In this document: piece after piece, positions 57,703-64,000 of the stretch | How positions within the stretch are numbered: the stretch's first letter is position 1 | Layout of the letters: the number at the start of each line of letters is the position of its first letter | Assembly (NCBI RefSeq): GCF_000379825.1 | Contig: NZ_KB903814.1 | Location: 124,001-188,000, forward strand | Reading direction: 5' to 3' | Length of the DNA stretch: 64,000 bases | Origin: Longispora albida DSM 44784 | GTDB lineage: Bacteria; Actinomycetota; Actinomycetes; Mycobacteriales; Micromonosporaceae | Notes under the pieces: generated by a model | Told to the model about the DNA's origin: nothing | The model's input: the letters and a program-made list of their open reading frames with translations, nothing else | Databases searched by the model: none | Position numbers and translations under genes: made by a program

Positions 57703-57737
57703 GTCTCTGCCGGGGCCGGGACCGCCCCGGCAGAGAC
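57703..57737 (-). terminator. Strong hairpin terminator
   Basis: A 14-bp perfect stem, GTCTCTGCCGGGGC with GCCCCGGCAGAGAC, and a 7-nt loop. It lies 8 bp after the stop of the minus-strand gene at 57745 and should end its transcript. Confidence 0.8.
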
Positions 57738-57744
57738 CGCGCTG

Positions 57745-59748
57745 TCACACCGCCAGGCGGTACACGCTGCCGAACGTGGTGCCGGCGAACAGCCAGGAGT
57801 TGTCGGCCGAGACGACGAGCGAGTTCACCGAGGGTTCCGGCAGGTTGCCGGTGATCGAGCCCCACGTCCGGCCGCCGTCGGTGCTGCGGAGGACGCCGGA
57901 GGCCGCCGTGTGGTAGTAGTGCGAGCCCGCGTAGATGGTCTTGCCGTCGGGGCTGAACGCGATGCTGCTCAGGTAGCCGCTGAGATCCCCGGCGACCTTC
58001 GTGATGTGCTTGCCGTCGTCCCAGGTGACGTAGAGGGCGTCGATGCCGGCGATGACCGCGTGACCCGGGGTGCGCGGGTCGACGGCGATCGCGCTGACCC
58101 AGCCGTCGAGGACCTTCTGGAGGGTCACGCCGCCGTCGGTGGAACGGAACAGGCCGTCGGGGCCGCCCAGCCACGCGCTGTCCCGGTTGCCGGGGGTGAG
58201 GGCGACGCTGGTGAAGCCTTCGAGGTGGTCCTGCCCGTTCTGCTGGAGCGTGACACCGCCGTCGTCACTCGTGTAGACGGCCGAGGGCGCGTGCGTGGCG
58301 ACGTACAGCCGCTGGGGATCGGCGGGGCTGACGGCGATGCCGAGGGCCTTGCCCGGCACTGCCCGCTGCATGATCGTCCACTTCACGCCGGCGTCCGCAG
58401 ACTTCTCCAGGTAGAAGCAGGGCTGTTCGAAGGTGCAGGTGTTGCGGACGCGGTAGACCGTTGCGGGATTGCGCGGGTCGGTGGCCAAGCTGTCGATCCG
58501 GTTACCGATGGTGTGGGGCGCCGTGCCGCTGAAACCCCATTCCTGGTACCCGCGGGGCAGCCGCTCCTTCATCGGCGCCGTCGACTGGAACGAGCCGGTC
58601 CACGTGCCCGCGACCAGGGCCGGGCCGGACTTGCCCCGGGTGACGGCGAGGGAGAACACGTCGGAGCCGGGTACGCCGATCCGCTCGAACTTCTGGTGGT
58701 CGGAGGTGGTGTAGATCCCGGCGGCCGCCGAGATGACGTCCGTGCCGGGCCGGCCGGGGAACGTGCCGGTGGCCTCGTACAGGTCGACCCGGTCGAGACC
58801 GGCCTCGGCCTTCCACGTCCGGCCACCGTCCCGGCTGCCCCACTGCTGCATCTCGCCGGTCTCCTGGTTGACCTGGATGTGCAGCCGGCCAGATCCGTCC
58901 ACGATGGACGAAAGGATGACGACGTTCTTACCCCACGGGCCGGTCATGGCCCGCCAGTGCCTGCCCCGGTCGGTGGAGACGTGCGCGACCTGGAGCTCCG
59001 AGCGGGCGACGAAAGTGTCGCCGCTGATGGTGAGCTGCCCGATCGCGTCGCCGGACAGGCTCGGCTGGGCGAGCCTGGCCAGCGGGCGCGGCGTGCCGGC
59101 CCCCGCCTGCCGGATCACCCACAGTTCGGGCCCGGCGGCGAAGAAGAGGTCCGCGCCCTCGAACTTCGGGTACCTGGCGCTCGCAGGCGAGCCGGGCAGC
59201 AGGTTCCACCGGCCGCCGAGGTCGGTGCTCACGTACACGCCCTGCTCGGTGGTGGCGTAGACGCGGCTGCCGGACGGGTCGACGACCACGCCCGTGACGG
59301 CGGCCGGCAGGTCCAGTACCGGCGTGAAGTTCTTGCCCGCGTCGGTGCTGCGCAGGACGAATCCGTGGAACTCGTTGCGCTCCTGGCCGCCGGCGAAGAC
59401 GACGTCGGGCCGGGAGGGGTGGGCCGAGATGCCGCCGGAGTTCATCGCCTCGACCGGGAACTGGTTGCTCTGCGTCCACGTCGTGCCCCGGTCGTCGGAG
59501 CGGAACACCACGTTGCCGATCTGGGTCGCCACGTAGATCCGGTCGGGCCGGGCCTTGGTGAAGGCGAGCTCGCCGCCGGTACCGTTCGGGCCGACCAGCC
59601 GCCAGCGGTGCTTCTGGGTGGCGAGCGTGCCGGGCGCGCCGGCCTCGGGCTCAGCTGCCTGGGCCGGGCTGACAGTGAACAGTGTCAGTGTCATGGTGAC
59701 GGCTGCGGCCGCAGCCAGGGCCCGGCGTGGCCGGAGGGTTCGTGTCAT
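57745..59748 (-). CDS. Secreted BNR/sialidase-like beta-propeller protein
   Basis: 667 residues. A signal peptide (AAAAAVTMTLTLFTVSPAQA) precedes a long repeat region with Asp-box motifs such as SDDRGTTW, STDAGKNF, STDLGGRW, STDRGRHW, SRDGGRTW and STDGGRTW, the loops of sialidase/sortilin-type propellers. Two Cys (TCTFEQPC) may form a disulfide. No sialidase catalytic residues were identified, so binding or another hydrolase role is as likely. Divergent from the SARP gene and shares its promoter region with four direct repeats. Confidence 0.85.
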   Translation of the reverse strand: MTRTLRPRRALAAAAAVTMTLTLFTVSPAQAAEPEAGAPGTLATQKHRWRLVGPNGTGGELAFTKARPDRIYVATQIGNVVFRSDDRGTTWTQSNQFPVEAMNSGGISAHPSRPDVVFAGGQERNEFHGFVLRSTDAGKNFTPVLDLPAAVTGVVVDPSGSRVYATTEQGVYVSTDLGGRWNLLPGSPASARYPKFEGADLFFAAGPELWVIRQAGAGTPRPLARLAQPSLSGDAIGQLTISGDTFVARSELQVAHVSTDRGRHWRAMTGPWGKNVVILSSIVDGSGRLHIQVNQETGEMQQWGSRDGGRTWKAEAGLDRVDLYEATGTFPGRPGTDVISAAAGIYTTSDHQKFERIGVPGSDVFSLAVTRGKSGPALVAGTWTGSFQSTAPMKERLPRGYQEWGFSGTAPHTIGNRIDSLATDPRNPATVYRVRNTCTFEQPCFYLEKSADAGVKWTIMQRAVPGKALGIAVSPADPQRLYVATHAPSAVYTSDDGGVTLQQNGQDHLEGFTSVALTPGNRDSAWLGGPDGLFRSTDGGVTLQKVLDGWVSAIAVDPRTPGHAVIAGIDALYVTWDDGKHITKVAGDLSGYLSSIAFSPDGKTIYAGSHYYHTAASGVLRSTDGGRTWGSITGNLPEPSVNSLVVSADNSWLFAGTTFGSVYRLAV

Positions 59749-59796
59749 GGACGGGGTCCTTCCGTCGGGAGGTTCCGCACAGGGTCACAGAGCGTG

Positions 59797-59847
59797 GTGG
59801 ACGGCGGCTGGACGCGGACTGGACGGCGGCTGGACACCGGCTAGGCT
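59797..59847 (+). promoter_or_regulatory. SARP operator (four heptamers) and -10 box
   Basis: GTGGACG, CTGGACG, CTGGACG and CTGGACA begin at 59797, 59808, 59819 and 59830: exact 11-bp spacing. TAGGCT (59842-59847) is the -10 box, 5 bp after the last repeat. The start codon GTG follows 7 nt later, so the transcript is probably leaderless. The array also lies upstream of the divergent propeller gene. Likely autoregulation by the SARP. Confidence 0.75.
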
Positions 59848-59854
59848 CGGTCGG

Positions 59855-62668
59855 GTGTCGACGGCCGAGCAGCAGGTTGCGGGGATGATCCGGTACTCCG
59901 TGCTCGGCAGGCTGCGCGCGGAGCTCGACGGGCGGGAGCTGACGCTCGGTACGCCACAGCAGCGCGCAGTACTGGCCCTGCTCGTGCTGCGCCGTGGCCA
60001 CCTGGTCACGCCGGAGGACGTGGTGGCCGCCGTGTGGGGCGAGGCGGCACCGGCCAGCGCGGACAATCTCGTCCAGACGTACGTGGCCCGGTTACGCCGG
60101 CTGCTGGAACCGGGCCGGCCCCGGCGAGCCCCGGCGCGGGTACTCGTGTCGGCGGGCCGGGGTTACGTGCTCACCGTCGCGCCCGGCTGCTGTGACCTCG
60201 ACGTGTTCGAGGACAGGCTGCGGCAGGCCGGGGCCGCGCGGGCGGCCGGTGACCCGGAGGGCGCGGCCGGGCACCTGCGGGCAGCCATTGGCGTGAGCGC
60301 GCAGGGGCAGTTCGACCTCGGCGGCTGGGACGCGCTGGCCGACGTGCCGGGGCCGTACGCCGCCGCGCAGCGCGCCCGCCTCACCGAGCAGTACCTGGTG
60401 GCCGCCGAGGACCTGTGCTCGGCCGAGCTGGAGCTGGGCCGGGCCGCTGCTCTCGTGCCTGCGCTGTCCGGCCTCGTCGCGGCTCACCCGCTCCGCGAAC
60501 GGCCGCGTGCCCTGCTCATGCAGGCGCTGTACCGGTCGGGCAGGCAGGCGGAAGCCCTCGCCGCGTACTCCGACGCCCGAGCCCACCTGTCCCGCGAGCT
60601 CGGCCTCGAACCCGGCCCGGAGCTGCGGGACGTCCAGCGGCAGATCCTCGCCGGCCAGCCCCTCCGGGCCGAACCGCCCGCCCCCGCACCAGCCCGGGTG
60701 CCGGTGCCCGCCCAGCTCCCGTACGGCGGCGGGGACCTCGTCGGACGATCGTCCGAAGTGGAGCATCTGGACCGGCTGCTCGGCGACTCCGGGCTGATCG
60801 TGACGATCACGGGGCCGGCCGGCGTCGGGAAGACCGCGCTGGCCGTGCAGTGGGCGCACCGGCACGCCGCGCGGTACCCGGACGGGCAGCTCCACCTCGA
60901 CCTGCGCGCCTTCACGCCCGGTGCCGAGCCCCTGTCCACGGAGGACGCCCTCGCTCACCTGCTGCGCGGGCTGGGCGTGGCCGCCGCCGACATACCGGCC
61001 GGGCTCGACGACCGGGCCGCCCTGTACCGGACGCTGGCAGCCGGGCGGCGGCTGGTGCTCGTGCTGGACAACGCTCCGGACGCGCGGGTGGTGCGGCCGC
61101 TGCTTCCGGGTACACGATCAGCTCTGGTGGTCATCACGAGCCGCAACCGCCTCGACGGCCTGGTGGCACGGGAGGGCGCGCGGCCTGTGCTCCTGGACGT
61201 GCTCACTCCGGAAGCGGCGGTCGACGTGCTGCGATCCGTCGCCGGCGACCAGCGGATCGACGCGGAGCCGGACGCTGCGGCACGCCTCGCCGACCTGGCC
61301 GGGCGGCTGCCACTGGCCCTGCGGATCGCCGGGGCACGCCTCGCCGCCCACCCCGGCCGGCCCGTCGCCGAACTCGCGGCGGAGCTGGACGACGAGCACC
61401 GCCGCCTCGCCGCGCTGGCCACCGAGGACGGTGACCTGACCGTCAGGGCCGCCCTCGACGTGTCACGCAGCCATCTCGACGCCGCCGCCCGGGACCTGCT
61501 GGCGCTGCTGGGGCTGGTACCGGGGCCGGCGTTCTCCGGGCATCTCGCGGCGGCCCTGGCCGGCCGCACCCTCGCGGAGATCCGGCCCGCGCTCGGCGCG
61601 CTCGTCACAGCGCACCTGGTCATCGAGGCCGGCCCTGGCCGCTACGGACTGCACGATCTCGTCCGCCTCTACGCCCGCGCCCTCCCCGTACCCGGCCGGG
61701 AAGCCACCGCGCACCGGATGCTCGACTTCTACGTCGACCAGGCGGTGCGGGGCTGCGCGCTGCTGAGCCCGGCCACGAGCTTCCACCCGCTGACCCTGAC
61801 GTACCCGCCGGCCGACCCGGTGCCGCTGGACAGCTACGACGACGCGATCGCGTGCCTCGACGCCGAGCGGGAGAACATGCTCGCCGCGATGCGCTGGGCC
61901 GCCGGTCACGGCTGGGACCAGCACACCTGGCAGCTGCCGTACGCGTCGTTCTCGTACTTCAAGTTCCGCGACTTCGAGGGCGAGTCCGTCGCCACCCACG
62001 AGCGCGCGCTCGACGCGGCCCGGCGGCTCGCCGACCGGGAGGCCGAGCGGCGTACCCTCGGCAACCTCAGCCTCACCCTCACCCTGCGCGGCGAGCACGC
62101 CCAGGCAGCCGCGCTGGCGGGCGAGCTGCTGGACATCGCGCGCGCCGACGGCGACCGCGACCTGGAGTACCGGACCCGCTGCAACCTCGGGTACATGCTC
62201 CGGCACGTCGGCAGGCTCGGCGAGGCCGTCGAGCACCTGAACGCGGCGCTGGACATGTCCGATGTGGACAATCCCGCCGGGCAGGCCCACGTCCTGGCGA
62301 ACCTCGGCGACTGCCACCAGGCCCTCGGTGCCCCGGAGACCGCGCTGGCCCTGATGGCGCGGGCGCTCCGGCTCAACGAGACGATCGGCGAGCACCGTGA
62401 ACAGGCAGCGGTCCTCAACAGCATCGCCGGGTTGCACGCAGGCCTCGGCCAGCTCCCCGAAGCCCTCGCGGCCTACGAGGACGCCGCCCGGGTCAGCGCG
62501 GAGCTGATCACGACCGGTCAGCACGTCGACGCGCTGACCGGCATCGGCGACACCCTCGCCAGCCTCGGCGACCCGGAAGGCGCCCGGTCACACTGGCGAC
62601 GGGCACTGAGCGTGCTGGGCGACACGAACCGGGCACCGGCGGAAGCGCTGCGCGCGCGGCTCGCGTGA
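59855..62668 (+). CDS. Large SARP/AfsR-family transcriptional regulator
   Basis: 937 residues from the GTG at 59855 (an ATG ten codons later is the alternative). Domains: OmpR-type winged helix (about 12-105, with LTLGTPQQRAVLALL and SAGRGYVLTV), bacterial transcriptional activation domain (about 110-260, ending SRELGLEPGPELRDV), NB-ARC ATPase with Walker A GPAGVGKTAL (Lys326), Walker B LVLVLDNAPDA, and GLPL-like GRLPLALRIAG, then TPR-like helices (about 660-930). This is the AfsR layout: an ATP-controlled activator of secondary metabolism. The gene has a SARP-type array in its promoter. It may control itself and, given related repeats at 5880 and 9760, the PKS operons. Confidence 0.95.
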   Translation: MSTAEQQVAGMIRYSVLGRLRAELDGRELTLGTPQQRAVLALLVLRRGHLVTPEDVVAAVWGEAAPASADNLVQTYVARLRRLLEPGRPRRAPARVLVSAGRGYVLTVAPGCCDLDVFEDRLRQAGAARAAGDPEGAAGHLRAAIGVSAQGQFDLGGWDALADVPGPYAAAQRARLTEQYLVAAEDLCSAELELGRAAALVPALSGLVAAHPLRERPRALLMQALYRSGRQAEALAAYSDARAHLSRELGLEPGPELRDVQRQILAGQPLRAEPPAPAPARVPVPAQLPYGGGDLVGRSSEVEHLDRLLGDSGLIVTITGPAGVGKTALAVQWAHRHAARYPDGQLHLDLRAFTPGAEPLSTEDALAHLLRGLGVAAADIPAGLDDRAALYRTLAAGRRLVLVLDNAPDARVVRPLLPGTRSALVVITSRNRLDGLVAREGARPVLLDVLTPEAAVDVLRSVAGDQRIDAEPDAAARLADLAGRLPLALRIAGARLAAHPGRPVAELAAELDDEHRRLAALATEDGDLTVRAALDVSRSHLDAAARDLLALLGLVPGPAFSGHLAAALAGRTLAEIRPALGALVTAHLVIEAGPGRYGLHDLVRLYARALPVPGREATAHRMLDFYVDQAVRGCALLSPATSFHPLTLTYPPADPVPLDSYDDAIACLDAERENMLAAMRWAAGHGWDQHTWQLPYASFSYFKFRDFEGESVATHERALDAARRLADREAERRTLGNLSLTLTLRGEHAQAAALAGELLDIARADGDRDLEYRTRCNLGYMLRHVGRLGEAVEHLNAALDMSDVDNPAGQAHVLANLGDCHQALGAPETALALMARALRLNETIGEHREQAAVLNSIAGLHAGLGQLPEALAAYEDAARVSAELITTGQHVDALTGIGDTLASLGDPEGARSHWRRALSVLGDTNRAPAEALRARLA

Positions 62669-62692
62669 CTCCGCCGGGCGGCGGCACCGGGT

Positions 62693-63655
62693 TCAGTCCT
62701 CGCCGAGCAGGCCGGCGCCGAGCGGGGTCAGGGCGTGCAGGACCGCCCCGCCCAGCCGGGTCGTGCTGATCAGGCCGGCGTCGCGGAGCACGGTGGTGTG
62801 CTGGCTGACCGAGGCCAGCGACGTGCCGACCCGCTGCGCGACCTGCGTCGTCGAACCGGCCGTGCGCAGCGCCGACAGGACCGTGGCGCGGGTCCGGCCG
62901 AGCAGCGACACCAGGCGGCCGTCCGGCGCGATCGAGACCGGGCCGTGCGGGATCGGGTAGCCGAGGATGGCCGGGCCGGCCGGTGGTTCGAGGTAGGTGG
63001 AGACGCCGCCGAAGTACAGCGGGACCAGGAGCAGGCCGCGTCCGCCGAGGTGGAAGTCCCACGGCTGCTGCGTACCCTGCGGGCAGCGGATGCTCAGCAT
63101 CGGTGAGTCCCAGGTGATGTCGGGGTGCAGCGTCCCCAGCAGCCGGTCCAGGCCGCCGTCGAGCAGGAGCTGCCCGCGCACTGCCCGGTCAGCGGTCACA
63201 CCGGCCGTCACGGTGTCCCACTCGGGAGCAAGACCGATTTCGTAGTACCGGGTGAGCGCGGCCCTCAGCTTCCGCCGTGCCCCCGCGTCCCCGGCGGCGA
63301 GATCCAGCGCCCACGAGCTGAGCGGCCGGCGGGTGCTCGCCGCGAACTCCCCCAGCTCGGCCCGGACCTGCTCGCCCGGAGCCGACACGATCTCGTCGAC
63401 AGCGGCGTGCACGTCCCTGGCGCCCGGCGCGCAGAGGAAGTCCGGGGTGTAGCCGATCACCGGCATGAGGTCGAGGACGGGCCGGAAGTCCGGCGACAGC
63501 CTCGGCAGCACCGAGCGCCGCCACCGCCCGGCCCAGCCGCCGCCCCACGCCGGGTCGAGCATCAGCACGCTGTGCTGCACCTCCTGCATCACGTCCGGGC
63601 CGGTCGCGAGGGTGACTCTGCCCAGGTCCGCAGGGGTGAGGTGAATCCGCAGCAC
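62693..63655 (-). CDS. Winged-helix regulator (ArsR-like, DUF5937 type)
   Basis: About 320 residues; GTG at 63655 fits the family start (LRIHLTPADLGRV), a GTG/ATG at 63688 would add 11. The N-terminal two-thirds is an uncharacterised ligand or regulatory region; the C-terminal helix-turn-helix is AQRVGTSLASVSQHTTVLRDAGLI, ArsR-like, after GRTRATVLSALRTAGST. Proteins of this build are common single-gene repressors in actinomycetes. Convergent with the SARP gene; an imperfect palindrome at 63716-63740 between it and the next gene is a possible operator. Confidence 0.82.
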   Translation of the reverse strand: MLRIHLTPADLGRVTLATGPDVMQEVQHSVLMLDPAWGGGWAGRWRRSVLPRLSPDFRPVLDLMPVIGYTPDFLCAPGARDVHAAVDEIVSAPGEQVRAELGEFAASTRRPLSSWALDLAAGDAGARRKLRAALTRYYEIGLAPEWDTVTAGVTADRAVRGQLLLDGGLDRLLGTLHPDITWDSPMLSIRCPQGTQQPWDFHLGGRGLLLVPLYFGGVSTYLEPPAGPAILGYPIPHGPVSIAPDGRLVSLLGRTRATVLSALRTAGSTTQVAQRVGTSLASVSQHTTVLRDAGLISTTRLGGAVLHALTPLGAGLLGED

Positions 63656-63715
63656 CCGTCGAGCATGCCCGCCGGAGGTCACCGTCATGCCCGTCGCAGA
63701 TCACTGTTCCGTCAC

Positions 63716-63740
63716 GGCCTTCAGGCACCGCTGAAAGGCC
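63716..63740. promoter_or_regulatory. Possible operator palindrome
   Basis: GGCCTTCAG and CTGAAAGGCC form an inverted repeat with a one-base bulge, between the divergent regulator and the exported protein gene. Weak evidence. Confidence 0.3.
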
Positions 63741-63776
63741 TCGCGGGCCCGCCGGCCCGGCCGGAATCCTCGGGGC

Positions 63777-64000
63777 ATGGACAGAAGAACACTGCTCAAG
63801 ACCAGTGCAGCCGCGATCGCCGCCGGGGCCGGGGCCGTGGCGCTCGGTTCACGGGCCAGCGCCGCCGGGACCTCCGGCTGGGGCTCTCCTGCCGAGTACG
63901 TCGTCCACCGCGAGGCCGGTGCGGCGATCGAGGGCATCGAGGTCACCTGCCACGGCGAGATCTACGTGACCAGCGTGGCGACCGGTGCCGTGTACCGTGG
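63777..64000 (+). CDS. Tat-exported protein, N-terminal part only
   Basis: The first 74 residues are present; the window edge cuts the rest. MDRRTLLKTSAAAIAAGAGA is a twin-arginine signal with cleavage near RASAA. What follows (EGIEVTCHGEIYVTSVATGAVYRG, landmark GEIYVTSVATGAVYR) resembles the first blade of an SMP-30/gluconolactonase-type propeller. Function cannot be settled from this part. Its neighbour is a regulator on the other strand. Confidence 0.7.
   Translation, partial: MDRRTLLKTSAAAIAAGAGAVALGSRASAAGTSGWGSPAEYVVHREAGAAIEGIEVTCHGEIYVTSVATGAVYR

Noticed and set aside
57682-59844. 720-residue plus-strand open frame
   Set aside because: Antisense to the BNR-repeat protein, which has a signal peptide and clear Asp boxes.

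Overview
The window is about 70% GC with dense, often overlapping genes (ATGA or GTGA junctions), many GTG starts and several promoters whose -10 box lies only 4-7 nt before the start codon (leaderless transcripts). This, with AfsR-type SARP, type I PKS, EF-hand and DUF4239 proteins, points to a filamentous actinomycete (Actinomycetota). Genus cannot be fixed from sequence alone. A near-perfect parS site at 17581-17596 suggests chromosomal DNA in the oriC-proximal ParB-loading region, or a parABS replicon.

Region 1 (1-18009) is a type I polyketide locus. On the minus strand lie a Ser-less ACP-like protein, a KS-AT-DH-ACP synthase without KR, an acyl-CoA/ACP ligase and a type II thioesterase cut by the window edge. 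On the plus strand lie a cupin, a luciferase-like monooxygenase and an alpha/beta hydrolase, then (after two unrelated membrane genes) a discrete ACP, a fully reducing KS-AT-DH-ER-KR-ACP synthase, a second thioesterase and two tandem NTF2/SnoaL-like proteins. Both PKS promoters carry TGAC-core heptamers at 11-bp spacing, the signature of SARP binding.

Region 2 (18067-39167) is mixed: a kinase-fold protein; an EF-hand / FMN oxidase / FAD monooxygenase operon; exporters; HutD and methyltransferase genes; a frameshifted NACHT NTPase remnant; a phosphotransferase; a secreted M19-type dipeptidase with a discoidin domain; a two-component system; a zincin metalloprotease with a small partner; an aberrant class II (Ser-like) tRNA; and a DEDDh exonuclease.

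Region 3 (39228-57210) is the most unusual part: two divergent operons that look like one uncharacterised biosynthetic cluster. The minus operon (radical SAM, adenylate-kinase-like, Fe/2OG oxygenase, pyruvate-kinase-like, nucleotidyltransferase, two ABC exporter halves, stand-alone adenylation domain, fold-I PLP decarboxylase) faces a plus operon (acyl-CoA-dehydrogenase-like, carrier protein, stand-alone condensation domain, a 17-residue repetitive peptide, KAS III-like, JmjC-like oxygenase, flavin reductase). The micro-gene at 54706-54759 encodes MSVCPRKSVCPRKSVCP behind a near-perfect Shine-Dalgarno and before a 15-bp perfect hairpin. It is either an extremely short precursor peptide or a cysteine-sensing leader peptide.

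Region 4 (57240-64000) holds a small membrane protein, a secreted BNR-repeat propeller protein, a large AfsR/SARP regulator with four 11-bp-spaced repeats in its own promoter, a winged-helix regulator and the start of a Tat-exported protein.
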